DNA of 64,000 bases from positions 110,275,746-110,339,745 of the forward strand of contig OY856187.1 of assembly GCA_963693315.1 (NCBI GenBank), read 5' to 3'. Every line of letters starts with the position of its first letter. Within the stretch, counting starts at the first letter, position 1. A program made the translations under genes and the position numbers. The notes beneath the pieces were generated by a model. That model did not search any database, was not told the origin of the DNA, and saw only the letters and a list, made by a program, of their open reading frames with translations. This stretch comes from Diogma glabrata (taxonomy: Eukaryota > Arthropoda > Insecta > Diptera > Cylindrotomidae). Below, piece after piece: positions 48,406 to 61,722 of this stretch.

Positions 48406-49084
48406 TGTTTGATTTATTTTATATTATTTTTGGTTGTGTTTATGTTATCTAAATTTTACTAAAATCGCATTTGTGCGGTGGAGAGTTATTTTTGTGTTAT
48501 TTGAAAAGGAATAAGAGATTTCCCAATAAAGACTCGCGGGATAGATTTAGTATTTCAATAATATTTTCTATCATAAAGTCTAAAACTTTACAATAGTTAC
48601 ACCATAAATAGAAAATTTGTTTTGTTCTTGAAAAAAGTAGCTAACTGTAGACTTAGACACAATCTCCTAATAAAGAGATATACGATCGAGGATTTAGAGA
48701 AAAGAGTTTGCTTTTTAGAGAAAAGATTTATTCTGGTTTCAGTATTTTCTTCATCTATATAATCGCATGATATACATAATGTTTGAAGTTGCTGACGTAC
48801 CCTAGTTATGGAAATTTCGTGGTCTTCTAAAAACAAGTTTATTACAAGTTTCTTTTTTTTAATCACAGTCCAAACAGGCGTGCAGGCGTTTGTCGTGCAA
48901 AGAGTATAATAAATGGTGTTTTCTGTTAACAAAAAAACTCACTTCCTATCGAACAACCATCCGTAACTGGGTAGCATTTTAGTCCGTGTATATAGTTTGA
49001 TAGCTTGATCCAACACAAGCACACAAATCAAACCACTTGGTTCAATACGTAATCGTTTTTTAATTTACGGACCTGACTACCTAG
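48406..49084. other. Non-coding region
   Basis: Nothing recognised; the frame at 48597-48932 (-) has no recognisable motif. Confidence 0.45.
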
Positions 49085-49420
49085 TGAAATTGAGTGCCTG
49101 CTGTTGACATATGAACTAACGTTAAATACCACATACCATGACCCAGTAAACGGTAGCACGCTTGATCTAAGCTATGAAAAATTTCTTGATGATGACACGC
49201 TATTGCTTGCTTGAGGAAACAAGCCTTCATATAACTTTATGTCGGGGTTTTAATCTGGGCATTGGCAGCCCCAATTTAGTGTTATTACTGCTAATTGTTC
49301 AAAAATTGCTTTTTAGCTCCTATTTAGTTTATATTTCCTCTATCCTATCATTAAATGATGAAATATAAATTGACCCATATCATATTTTATAATGTGATAG
49401 GGTTTTATTGTTTATAGTTA
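49085..49420 (+). repeat. Dispersed repeat related to 61255-61680
   Basis: Shares with 61255-61680, in the same order, CCTGCT(A/G)TTG.CATATGA, AACGGTAGCA, a CTTGCTTGAGGAAACAAGCC-like stretch, CTTCATATAACT, and a terminal TATCCTATCA...GTGATAGG hairpin. A third, shorter match (ATGATATCTTAGGAGC, CAACGGTAGCAG) lies near 54786-54835. The class is unknown. Confidence 0.6.
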
Positions 49421-52156
49421 ATAATTTTTTAATAAAAACATCACCAACAAAACGGTTAGAATCCGTTTTTTTTTCAGAACGAGTTAACAAAAAAGAATAT
49501 AGCACTCCCAAATACAGGAGTACAAATAAAAGAATATCGTTTTTTCTTGATCCTATAAATCAAAGTAAAAATTTTCTTTCAAATACTCACACATTTAATT
49601 TGTGCTTCAAATTTGATGCTTTCCATCATAAAAGTAAATTATTTTTCTGAATGTTTTGTTTAATTATACAACTATCGTTTAGAAAAAAAATGACGAAAAA
49701 GTACGAAGGATGACCAAAAAGTACTAATTTTCTTATTCTGTATTATGGAATTAAAAAAATAAAAATATCATTTACTGCAAAAGAGTACATAAAAAAATAA
49801 AATATTTTAGTCTAAAGAGAAAGAACGATGTTAAAAATATAAAAATTTTAACTTCTGAATACTATTTTGAGGAGTGAAATGAGTGCTCAAATAACATTGG
49901 AATTTTTCTAGAGACATAACTCCATTTCTCCTCTATATGCTTCGGATGAATTCGAACCTTGCACATCAGGTTCATGTTGGTCAAGTCGAATTTCTCTACT
50001 GTCTAGACTTTTTATTATGGAAATGTTTTTAAATTATATGTGGATTTGAATTAAATTTATAGACATTACTTTTGGAGAAAATACGAAATGGAGTTTATCT
50101 CTGGAGTAAAAATTTAAATTATTTCCTTACTTCTATTTCCTTACTCAAAACCAAATATCATAAAATTATGTTTCTTACAATTTCGACCATCACAGGCTCT
50201 TTAAAAAAATTTAAAAGTTTCAAATCACACCGCATGACGGCACTTTTTGTTATTTATCAGTAAACCTGATTGACGCTATCCATCATCTCCATGCGATACA
50301 TCTTCACTTTCAATTTCAATTTTATAATTATTAAACAAATTAAACTTATTATTCCAATCATGAATCTTTAATAATAAATGTTAATTTTAAAATAAATCCA
50401 AAGTGCACGAGATAGTCAAAAAAAATTTAAAACATAATTATTCTTGAACAATCCGCACGTGACTTTGAAAATATTTGAACACAAACACATCTTTCCCTAA
50501 ATTTAAAAAAAAAAAAATTTGTTTTAAGTAAATTAATTTTAAAAACCTATTTAATTCAATTATAATACTCTAGTCACATATTCCTTATCCAAATACCCTT
50601 TAAAATACATGGTTCTAATATGTTCTTAAAAGTTTATTAAAAGAAACAACCCCAATAATATGTAGAGAAGAAACAAAAAATTAAACAACTAAATTTTGCT
50701 TAATTTAGAAAAATAATTAATTTTTATATATCGTTGTGAACAGTTGTTGTGTCTTTAAGTTTTGTTATGATCAAGATTGACATGTCAGACAGAAATGAAA
50801 CAAAATAAATTTTCTTAAAAATATTTTTTTAGTTATTCTTTGAAAATAATATAATTTATTTTCTAACGTGACTAAAAGTATTACGTAAACTTAATTTAAA
50901 TTAAGTTTGTTGTAATCGAAAAAGGTTTAGAATATATGTAAATTTCAACCCTGGCATAACGATTATTTCAATGTCACTGTGCTAGAAGTAAACAAATTAT
51001 GTCAAATATTTATCAACCATTGTTTGTGTTTAGTTAGAATAGAATTAATTCAATTTTTAAAAACATTTTATTTTATATTTTGGTTATTAATTTAATTTTA
51101 ATTTTTGATTTTTTTACATTTTTCAAGAAAAAAAATTAAAGTTTACAAAAAAATGTTCGTTGTTTCTTAAAAAAACACAAAAAAGGTGCGTTTAGGTCGG
51201 CTAATATAAAAACAGTTAAACAAAAAAAAAAAACTTAAAACACAAAATCGTGTTAGGATTTTATAGATTTTTCGTGTTGTGATTAATGGAAACAAAATGA
51301 GATTTCGGATTTCAAATTAGGTTTAATAATATACATACGAATCTTACATTTGTACAATTGTGGCGTTCTTATTTGAATAGCAAATAGCTAGACAATTTTA
51401 ATGAGGTAGATTAGTTTTTTTGTAATTAATATGTGTTGTTAGAAAATGTTAAGAAAAAAACAAAAGAGATTAAACTACAGCTAATATGATTTTCATAAAG
51501 AATTTACGAAATATATTTGATTATGTCTTTATTTTTTACTGAACTTTGTTCAGTGTTTATTGTTGTATTGCACTTGCCACATTCATAGAGGTTAAATGTT
51601 GGTTTACCTTTAACATAAACGTTAATCGACAGTTCTGGTTCAGAAAAACTAAGAATAAGATTGGGAAAATGGAGAAAAAACCTAAAAGTCCAAAATTGGT
51701 ATATTAAAGAAGTTTTTTCTTTTAGGTAAATGTTCCAAAAATTTGTTGATGAATTTTCTTCCTGTTTAACCAATGTAAAGTGTATCATAACTAATTTAGT
51801 TTAGGTTTTTCTTTAATTTTTAAACTTTATTTTTTTCCTGTTAATTGTTTAGAGAGAAATCTTAAATTTATATTTTTTAAATTGATGAAATATTATTTTG
51901 AGTAACAAATTAGTGTAATTTATAGAAATATGTTTTATGTATGTTTAAATATAAATTAATAGTTCCCTGTTAGGAACGATAATGGTTGTTTTTGTTGATT
52001 GACATACCACCTTGCTAATGCACCCATTTATCGCCAATCGAGACTCAACTTGTTTTTATCATACACCATTTTGACTTTAGTGTTACCCTATTTGCCGACT
52101 CATTTTATAAATCAATCATTTGTTCAGATTTTTCGTCTTGATCGTATGAATATTAA
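49421..52156. other. Non-coding AT-rich region
   Basis: Very AT-rich; no gene recognised. Small frames (49408-49650, 50072-50263, 51504-51788) show no family features. Confidence 0.45.
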
Positions 52157-52525
52157 ATGAAAGTAGATTTGTTGGGGATCATTTGTTTGTTAATGAGGGT
52201 GTACGAAAGTGCCTTTTTATTGTACACAGTTCTCAATCCAGAAAGCCTAAGCCTTACGATTTTATTATTAGAATCTCACCGTTTTTGTTTCTTCTCAGAT
52301 ATTGGTAACTGGAGACTTTTTGGAGGTAGACTATCTATTATATTTGATGAAATGTTATGTTTCATTATTACAATTATTTACAATTATGTTTCAAGTTGCC
52401 CGAGCCCTTTATTCAAGCTGATAAACATTATCTTAGGAATCTCCAGGCTGCCGCTCTACCGAGAAACATCTCTGTTAATGCGTCGTCACAGTAAATGTTT
52501 CAAATTAGCGTCGTATCTTTGTTAG
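52157..52525 (+). other. Unassigned 122-codon open frame
   Basis: The longest non-repetitive open frame in the window, in a stretch of slightly higher GC (52000-52530). It is hydrophobic in parts (LLGIICLLM; IITIIYNYV) but I recognise no family, splice sites or promoter. It may be a chance frame in an old transposon remnant. Confidence 0.2.
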
Positions 52526-53190
52526 TAATTGAAGTGAAAACTCACCGAAAACAATGACTTTTCTGGCAAGTTTAGTAACAAAAGTTTTTTATATAAATAT
52601 TGGAGTTTTTAAGGTTGTTACCAGTTTCAATAATAGACCATCAAACGTAAACAAATACATTTTTTGAAAAAAAGAAAACGATTTATTGAACTTTATTGTA
52701 AAGTGTTGGAACAAATAAGTTGTCTTAGGAGGTCCAACATACGTCATTATTTTAAGCATCTCAAAAGAAATTGATTGAATTTCGCGTGACAATTTGACGC
52801 AAAAGATTGTTACTTGTACATGTACACAATTCGTTATGTTTTGATTAATAGAAATATCTATACTAACGAACTGTTGAAAATCAACAGCAACGATAGTTTA
52901 ACAACACATTATACATTGAATAACTTGTTCGTTCTTCAAATGTTAAAATGTTAGCATGAAGAAATTACGGCAGAAAGTATTACATCTCAACTTTGGAGTG
53001 TATGTCACGATGTTGGTTTTGATTTTGTTACGGAAGCAATAATACGATTATAGTAGTTTGTTTAAGATTGTAATGTGATGGATCATTGTAAGTTTAATAT
53101 TTTTAAATTTTTTTACAATTAATTTTCTTTTCTCTGTAAATAATTCAAATCCTAAAATATTAAATAACGGAAAAATAAAACAGAATACTA
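52526..53190. other. Non-coding spacer
   Basis: Nothing recognised. Confidence 0.45.
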
Positions 53191-53272
53191 TTGTATTACC
53201 GTCTGCGTTTCTTATTGGTGGTTTTACCAATAATACCACTAACACCAATAAGAAACGCAGACGGTAATACAA
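53191..53272. repeat. Perfect 30 bp stem hairpin
   Basis: Left arm 53191-53220 and right arm 53243-53272 are exact reverse complements, with a 22-base loop that can pair further (GTGGT...ACCAC register). The stem is notably GC-richer at ACCGTCTGCGTTTC. Size and perfection suit a small-RNA hairpin or a miniature foldback. Similar CAGAATACTAT words lie 5' (53181) and 3' (53342). Confidence 0.92.
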
Positions 53273-55049
53273 TTTTATCAAAGAAATCAGCTTCAATGTA
53301 CATACGAAAGTATGTATATACATTGAACAGAGAAAACCTAACAGAATACTATATTTTCTTCAAGTATAATGTATTGAGAATATCTAGTGTTTAACGGTAT
53401 AGGAATAAAATGTTGCCATTATGTTTTGTATTTCTGTGAAATTTATTACAAGAAATCAAGCTAAATTAACTGGCCAGTACATTACTAAGCGGTCTAGCTA
53501 GCGGACTAGCTTCACAATCGCTCGGTTGAATATTGATCTTAAGAATTAAAATGTATGTCTGTATTTTCACACAACAGTTTTAAAATTCAAATCGATGTCC
53601 AAATTTACCTTTTAGACTTATTTATAGAGTAAGTAAGTATTGAATAGAGTAAGTAATAGAGTAAGTATTGAATATTAGATTTTGTTCTTATGCATATACA
53701 TTCAAGTAAAGTTTTTGTTTTTATCGATAGGAATACCTCCAATGGTCAACATATTGAAAAGTATATCGATAATCCATTACTAATCTTTTCTTTAGAAAAT
53801 ATTCTTCGACTTCAAAGCAACACAAAAGAAACATACAGAGGAAAACATATCATTGCATGTTTAGAAAATTTAAAATATTGTAGTTAAGAGAATCAACGAA
53901 ACGAAAACAATGTTACTTACAAATAAACATTAGTCTTACCACCTAAAGCGAATTATTTACACCATAATGAATTTCCAACATAAAAAGTATACAGGATTAA
54001 ATACAACAAAAAATTCAATGCGGCCAAAAATTTTTTTTTCTATTATCATAACAAATTATTATTGTAAAAAAAATACAATCTAACTCAAATAAAAACTAAA
54101 TCGAAATATTTTGGGTTAGAAATGTTCACGACAATAGGGGTATAATTGTTTAGATTTTAATAAAAATTTTAAGGGTGATGTTTTCATAAAAAAAATTAAC
54201 AGTCATCTAGATTCTAGGATAATTATTTTTTATTATTTTTTTAACGTCTATAAAAGCAGCTTATTGAATATTTTCAATTGACAGTAGAATCAAATATAAA
54301 AATATAAATTAGCGCAGCTGGAGTTGATGACGATTTAAAATTTGGTTCAATCATTAGACAAATATATTTTCTTTTTCATAAAACATAAAAATTTTCATTT
54401 GGGTAAACAATTCAGCTCATATCGTTGAAAATTATTTATTTTCCTATCCACCTGTTTTGGTTATTAACTATAAATATACATATTTTATTTTCATTTTCAA
54501 ACTAAATATATTCAAATTATAAATCAAACCAGAATTAGATCAAAGGAATTATTTATGCTTTCTTTTGTATAATTATTATGTCAGAATTGATTTAACAATA
54601 ATTATTACTGTATATAGTAAGTAATACGAACAACATAGTCTAAATCAAAACAGTGTGTTTTGGTTTATGTTATATTGATGTTATATTATGTTAACTTGGT
54701 ACTAATAAACTGAGTTGTTTTAAACAATTTATTTTCACATAATACAGACCCAGTAGTAGTAGCAGAAAGTTATCATTAACCAAGATGATATCTTAGGAGC
54801 CTTATTGCCGAGCTTAATTAGTCAACGGTAGCAGTTTCAATTATAATATTAGGCTTATGCTAGTGAACGCCAGCAAATTTATAATTTTCTTTAATAGGAA
54901 ATTGCGAAAGTTGAATTAAGTGACAAAATTGATAAAATTGAAAATGATTATTATTTTTCATTTATTTGTGATGGATGTTTGAAAAGACCTTAAAAGAAAC
55001 GCTGTCATAAAGATTAACCACGAGGAATTAAAATAATATGCCAATTAAG
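53273..55049. other. Non-coding AT-rich region
   Basis: No gene recognised. A CTAGCTAGCGGACTAGC palindromic patch lies near 53495 and a short dispersed-repeat match near 54786-54835. Confidence 0.45.
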
Positions 55050-55333
55050 GCGATCAAAATTCAGTCAATTTTAATTCGACCAAAACAAAGCTATTGATTG
55101 TTTCCAGATCGAAGACTGAGTTCCTCAATGATATATCAATTAGTAATATGTGACGAACAACTAGGCGGATGTGAAAACATTCGGTTATTGGGAGTTATTA
55201 CAATTTCCAGCGACTTACTCTGAACGACAATATAATGATGATGGTAAAAAGCGCGTCTAGAAAATTTGACGTTCTCAATAGATGTAAAAAATATTTTGCT
55301 CAATTTTAATTATTCCACAAATGTAGATTCGTC
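55050..55333 (+). pseudogene. Non-LTR retrotransposon RT fragment
   Basis: Reads NSTKTKLLIVSRSKTEFL near the start, then, after frame changes, a LLGVTISSD-like and a SASRKFDVLNRCKKYF stretch. These are the thumb-side words of jockey/CR1-type reverse transcriptases, just upstream of the region preserved at 36303-36798. The hAT element at 55334 inserted at its right edge; continuation beyond 56881 is not clear. Confidence 0.68.
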
Positions 55334-56873
55334 TAGGGCTCGTAAAATACTCGAACATTAAGTACCCGGGTATCGAGTAGTTATTTTACTCAAATACCCG
55401 GGTTACCCGGGTAACCCGGGTAGTTGGATAATTAAAACAAAACAAATTTTTAATAGTTCATTTGTACATATTTAATTCAATTAATATTGATATTTATTTA
55501 ATTCAATTAATTTAATTCTTAAAAATATGTTAGACAATTAATTTAATTCTTAAAAATATGTTAAACGTTAAATGAAATCAAATTTTATAATAATATAATA
55601 TTTACTATAACTTTTTGTTTATAAAATAGTATTTTAAAAATATTAAGCCGTTGAGTGTGGAAGGAGCTAACGAACTGCGAATTTTGGTTATTATATTGCC
55701 GGCTACTAAAAACACCCGTTCGCATGCCGTTGATGTAGGATTTACAGTAAGCAGTGAAGCGTACAGATTATCTAACATGTGGTTTCGCTTACCTCCATTT
55801 GTCTGCATAAATTGAAGGGATTGCTCAAATTTAAATTTTCGCTTTTTTCTTTGGTTTTAGTTATATATAATGCAAGACAATGCTGTAACTCATTATATAC
55901 TGATGTTGGTTCCCGCTCTCAATCAGAAGAGCTTGAGCTTTGATCTGCAACTCTGATGTTGTTTTCATTCGAGTATAGACGGAATAATAATTGATGAGCA
56001 AGCTGCTTTGTAGAAATTTTGGTTGCGTAGCTTAAAAACTCATTGCCTTTTGAAAAAATACAATGGTGCAAATATAACAATAATGTTATTATATCCTTTT
56101 GTCGACGTTCATTAACTTCGTTTTTCAAATAGTTCACGAGAAAGAGGTGTACTAATCTCGTTTATTTTTTTTAGTACGTAGAAGTACTTTCAGCTGTTAT
56201 TAGGGTGGCGTTTTTTGTATTCAGTTCTTGTACTGCTAACATAAGTGGTTCGAGAATAAAAGAGATTTCTTTTAATATTTCTAAATCGCATTCGTTCATT
56301 TTGTCAGCGCCTAGCTCATCGAGTGTAATATTAATGCAATTTTTTAATTTAAGAAATCGATTTATTGCTGCAATAAGTATGTTCCACCGTGTTTTACAAT
56401 CTAAAATTAGTTTCAACTTTTGACCTTCCTGAACTTCTACGTGCTCTAATTCCAAAAATAAAAGAAACTAAACCATCGGAAAATGACTGTAGTCGTTTGT
56501 GTGGGGGTGGGGGGGAGAGATTCCTGTCTCAAGGATCTACATTTTAAGGTGATAGAAGTATTTCTAAAAAATCTAGATTCATTCATTTTATAAATCTTCT
56601 TTGGTAAAACGCTCCATACTTTGTGACTTACAAGCTTCGTAACTATTTGACGGCCTTAGCTGATTTGCGAACTTATCTAAAATACAACAATGCAACATAT
56701 ATTTTCTGAAATTATTTTTTGAATAAATCAGCAAAAGTGACAGTGAGCTTCATAAGAATTTTGTTTTTGTTATACCCGGGTACTCGAAGCTATTACCCGG
56801 ATATTCGAGTAGTAAAATTTTTGGTAAAATACCCGGGTACCCGGTTATCCGATACCCGAGTATACGAGCCCTA
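55334..56873. mobile_element. hAT element, 1.54 kb, with perfect TSD
   Basis: Termini TAGGGCTCGTA and TACGAGCCCTA are flanked by the perfect 8 bp TSD GATTCGTC (55326-55333 and 56874-56881). Subterminal zones are packed with ACCCGGGTA words in both orientations: about five near the left end and about five near the right. It carries a broken minus-strand transposase. Confidence 0.95.
55605..56455 (-). pseudogene. hAT transposase, broken, with C-terminal dimerisation domain
   Basis: Transposase of the surrounding element, minus strand. The upstream frame (56171-56455) contains LDCKTRWNILIAAINRFLKL, the conserved KTRWNS-like region of the hAT catalytic domain, followed by ISFILEPL. The middle frame (55919-56137) is weaker. 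The downstream frame (55605-55808) has NPTSTACERVFLVAGNIITK and LNGLIFLKYYF, the hallmark of the hAT C-terminal dimerisation domain. The frames are separated by stops and shifts. The N-terminal BED finger and much of the catalytic core are missing; at 1.54 kb the element is internally deleted. Confidence 0.88.
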
Positions 56874-57129
56874 GATTCGTCAAGCTTCGGACGATATAGA
56901 TAATATCATATTGCCTACCTAGTTGCTCTAAATGCAGAACATTTACAGCACTTGAAAAAACATCTGTTATATACCTGTGTAAACGAGTATTAATGTTATT
57001 AAAAACACTCTATTATTTACCCATGCCACACTATAACTCAATAAAATGCATCGATCTGTGAAAATTACGTTATCAATTCAATGATATATTCTACTTACTT
57101 GGTGATCACTTAAACTCCACAAATGTTTA

Positions 57130-58420
57130 TTGTCACCTAATACCTAGAACTCCCAATTAACAGCCAGTTAATATTGAAATTAGTAGTCTTTCTCATTCAC
57201 CTAAAACTAAAACCGAGATTAATGCACAGGTAGATAAAATGTTTCAAAATGCTATGATTCGCCTTAACTTATAGTACCAAAAAAATTACATAATGAAACT
57301 AAAGGGTGGGGAATGGTCGTTGATTTTTGAGGTGTGGATAATATAACAGTAAACGACCTCTTTCTGTTACCTAGCATCAAGGAAATCCTAGAATAACTTG
57401 AGGATGCTGTTTATTTTTAAAGCTAAGAACTAGCTGAGCGCTACTATCATATTAAGTGAAGAAGATAAAGAAAATACTGTCATTAGCACACAAACATATC
57501 ATTGCATTATCAAAATAATGCTTTTTGGTTTGAAATATGCTGCGTCAACATTTCACCGTATTATGATTACTGTTTTGTCCAGATTAGTTTTATCAGGGTT
57601 AAACGGTTAAAATGTTTCGTATACTTGGATGATGTAGTAGTATATATGGGTACAATCTAAGCGATCATAATAAAAAACTAACTGAAATTTTTGAAAATTA
57701 ATGAAAATGTAATTTAAAGTTATAAGCAACAAAATGTCATTTTCTTCGAAAAGAGATATGCTATTGGAATTTGGGACACATCATTAACAACTGAATAAAA
57801 ACCTGACCCTACAATAATTGCAGCAATAAAATAAATATTTTGTTTGATTAAACGGTTATTCTGAATTAATTGGTTACTACCGTTTCATTGGATATATTTT
57901 AAAACTGACTCAACTATTAAATCCATTGCTAAAACAAAATGTTTACAATTTGATTGGGACGTGCTTTGCTTGGAAAGATTTCAAGCTCTTAAGGATAACC
58001 TAATAAAAGCACAAATGCTTTGAATAGAATCACTATAGATTCTGCCAATCAAAGCCATCTTAAAGTTAAACCCGTACTCAAGCAAGATCAAAAATACTTA
58101 AACCACAACCAAATCTAGACAGTCCGCTTCAACTTGTAAACGTAACCATAGCAGATGAAAATGACAGCTGAAGTCAATTAATTATTACTAATCTATGTGT
58201 CACTCATCTTGATAGTGATGAAGACATCTTCCATATAATAAAATAATTTCATAACTGCCTCTTTGGTGGACGTCAGGGTATAGAACGCACTTACAAAATA
58301 ATTAATCATTTTACTATTTTCCGAAAATCTTGAGACATATTAAAAAATTGATTCGTAAATGCGAAGCGTAAATCAAAAAAATAAAGTATCTCAACACAAT
58401 CGATATTATACATGGATTTA
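57130..58420 (+). pseudogene. Ty3/Gypsy-like pol relic (RT to integrase N-terminus)
   Basis: Most complete of three Gypsy relics. In order: an RT start with GMVVDF-like words near 57313-57335; a YYHIKL word near 57445; a MLFGLKYA word near 57522; an intact YLDD catalytic box at 57622-57633; then RT thumb words (KCHFL, GHIIN) near 57730-57790. The RNase H zone is short or deleted. An integrase N-terminal-like stretch with LFGGRQGIERTYK lies near 58258-58298. Many stops and frameshifts break it. It resembles 17.6/297-type Gypsy elements in order. No LTRs found. Confidence 0.8.
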
Positions 58421-58599
58421 AACCAAATATACAATTTTCCTTAAAAAAAATAAACTAGTATTTAATCTGGAAGACTATTTGCAAAGCTTACAAATAAAAC
58501 TAGTTCATTCTGTAACTATTTTGAATTTTGCTCTAAAAATAAGATAATTTTTATTTTAAGAAATTGGTTAAGGGTTCGGTTTTGGTTTTGGCCTTTAAA

Positions 58600-59160
58600 T
58601 TCAAAGGAACATAAAAGTTTTTATAGTAATTTAATATTTTTTTAGTTGACTGCACTCAATAACAATTAATAATGCCTATTTGTGCCTGCATAGAAATGTT
58701 TGTTATATAAAGTTGAGTCATAATGTTATAAGCAGTTGTGTTTTTCAATATTTGAAGGGAAATATTTTCTCCTGAAGGGAAATATTTTCTCCTTTGAATA
58801 GATTTGTTTATTGAGATGATATGGAGATTTGGAATGAAAACTTTTTAAATTGTGTACGATGAAAGGATGATAATAGAGATAGAAGCCAAAGATGGGGAAT
58901 TTGGCTAGATATATACCCGAACATTTTGATCCAGATGAACATTACGTAAAATTAATACAAATGAATATTACGTTATACTTGTGATGTGTCTTATTTTTAT
59001 TAAAATTGGAAAAAATTGTTTGTGTTATACTGTGATTAATTTAATTATTTTATTGAATATTGAGAATTGAGTTATGTTTTTGTTGAGCCAATAAAGTTAA
59101 ATTGACTTGTTAACAAAAAATTAGAATGGAAATATTTGTTGATTCTGTTGATTAGTTCAT
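58600..59160. repeat. Duplicated non-coding block, copy 1
   Basis: Matches 62240-62790 in the same direction: TTAGTTGACTGCACTCAATA, then a GAAGGGAAATATTTT word, GAATAGATTTGTTT, a GATGATAT...GGATAGTAGA region and ACTTGTGATGTGTCTT. It contains a 26 bp tandem duplicate (AAGGGAAATATTTTCTCCT twice near 58755-58795). No coding frame. Confidence 0.65.
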
Positions 59161-59559
59161 ATTGAGTTAATTGTTTTACTATTTATTCAGGTTGTTTCAG
59201 GTTGTTTTTGCTATTTATTCAGGTGTTTTGTATTGTTTTAGTTGAACAATTTTCTCTAAAGAGTATTTTCCTATCCTATCAAGAATCCTATCAATATTTG
59301 AAGGAACGCCTTACGAACAATTGCTAAAAAATTATAAGTAAAATTGCTGAAAATCTGGATAAAGTGTGAATGAATTACGGTATTACACAACTTTTTGAAG
59401 ACTGGTGTAATCGAACTCGTTCAATCAACCCAGCCCAAATTGTTTTATTAACTACTCGATATGCGAAGTGCTTGTATTTGGGTGGATTTCCGAAATCGCA
59501 ATTTTTTCATCTTCACGTTTCAAAACCACATGAAACTATTTAGGTTATTTTTATCTACA

Positions 59560-60039
<480 letters not shown>

Positions 60040-60449
60040 ATCGCTAAATGATGACCAAAGTTTGGTCAACACTTTCTCAAAGTGGTTGCAATTGATGTAT
60101 CTTGGCGTAACTTAGAGCTTAGTCCTATTTTTTGAAAAAACTGTAGTTTAAGCTCGATAAAAGAAGAGAAAACGTTTTACCAAAAATTTGTGACCCTCTT
60201 GGTTAAGGAGATGTAGGCATTTTTTAAAAATAATTTCATACAAAAAAAAATATTGCAACGCTGATGCATAGGCTAAGTCCACCACAGCTCTGGTAACAAA
60301 ATGTTTTGGATATATAGTGAGCTAATACCTATCAAACGCTTCAATTAACGGCTAATCGATGTTATAGATTTCGCGTAGTTCTAATTATAAAATCATTAAA
60401 GAAAACTATAGTTGTAGACGTAAAATTTGTTTTACGAATAGAAGAGGCT

Positions 60450-60760
60450 AAAAATTTTTTTTTACCTGAAGTGACAAACCGGAAGTTAGAATTCAGAACT
60501 GTTACAAACCATACTCTAAACAGACATATCCAGCTTAATCAAAATCAATTATTAGGAACTGATGTTATTGAAGTTTCAAATAAACAGGTGCTCGGGATCC
60601 ATCCATCTTCTGTCAAAGTGTCATCAAAATTGATTAATGAACGAAGTCTATATGCTACCAACAAACTTTAAAATCAAAGTGTGAAAAGTTAGCAGTTGCA
60701 TGGTGTACTCCCCGCCACATTGTTCAATGTGTCCCAAAAGTTGATCATTGTTCTAATACT
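60450..60760 (+). repeat. Duplicated non-coding repeat, copy 1
   Basis: CCGGAAGTTAGAATTCAGAAC, TGATGTTATTGAAGTTT, ACAGGTGCTCGGGATC and AATGTGTCCCAAAAG recur in order at 60870-61140. The open frame at 60471-60671 is probably fortuitous since its sister lacks it. Confidence 0.65.
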
Positions 60761-60869
60761 AATTGAAACCTTTTTCACAACTTTCATCATAATCACTTCA
60801 TTATGGCATAAAGACATTATGGCATAAAGACACTGAAAAAAATTGCAAAAAAAAACTTTTTACCGGAAA

Positions 60870-61140
60870 TGAAAAAGCGGAAGTTGGGATGCAGAACTGT
60901 TATGAACCGTACTAAATGCTTATATACCAAGTTTTATCCAATTCGATTGTTAGTTACAGATGTTATTGAGCTTTAAAAAAACAGGTGCTCGGTATGGAGG
61001 TAAGGAGTCAACAAACATTAAAAACCAAGTGAAAATCCATGTATGGTGAACCCCCAACCCTTTGTCCAATGTACCCCAAAAGCTAGTGAAATATTTCTCA
61101 TATTGATTGAAACCTTTTACCAACGTTTCATGGAAATCGA
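60870..61140 (+). repeat. Duplicated non-coding repeat, copy 2
   Basis: Diverged sister of 60450-60760 about 410 bp away, with GCGGAAGTTGGGATGCAGAAC, CAGATGTTATTGAGCTTT, ACAGGTGCTCGGTAT and AATGTACCCCAAAAG. Confidence 0.65.
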
Positions 61141-61254
61141 TTTGAAACTGTAGGCTACAGAAGGGATAAGCCCTAAAAAAACTTAACAATTAACTCAATA
61201 TGAATTGATAAACCCTAAAAAAACCCTAAAAAAAGTGACAACCCCGCGTACAGT

Positions 61255-61680
61255 CCCTGCTATTGGCATATGAGTTAACGTGAGATATCACATACCACTG
61301 GCAATAGCAGTGAGATATCACTAGCCAAGGTGATATCTTAGGGGTGCTGGCGGCTGAACTTTATTCAGTCAACGGTAGCACTCTCAGTCGTAGCTAATGA
61401 GTATTCCTTTATACTGGAACGCTGTAGCTTGCTCGAAAAAACGAGCCTTCATATAACTATATATCTGAGCTTTAATCATTGAAAAATATACTGCGTCCCA
61501 TAGTCAAGGATTATGCCATTAGCTGGACTATTGGCAAACCAATTTTAGTTTTGTTCCTGCAAATTTTTAAAACAAATTTGCTTTTTATCTCTTATTTTAT
61601 TTTTATTTTTTCTATCCTATCACGAAATATTGGCCTATGTCATATTTTATATGTGATAGGATTTATGGTTTAGTTATCCA
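61255..61680 (+). repeat. Dispersed repeat with terminal hairpins
   Basis: Sister of 49085-49420. It starts with a CTGCTATTGGC...GGCAATAGCAG hairpin (about 61258-61310) and ends with CTATCCTATCACG...TGTGATAGGATT. No coding capacity. Confidence 0.6.
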
Positions 61681-61722
61681 TTATTGAACAAAAAAAAATA
61701 AAAAATACAAAAAAAAACAAAC

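Noticed and set aside
52157..52525. 122-codon frame as a membrane protein gene
   Set aside because: No family resemblance, promoter or splice signals; listed only as an unassigned frame.
53048..53394. Two opposed frames sharing the peptide PIRNADGNTI
   Set aside because: The similarity is caused by the perfect hairpin being read on both strands.
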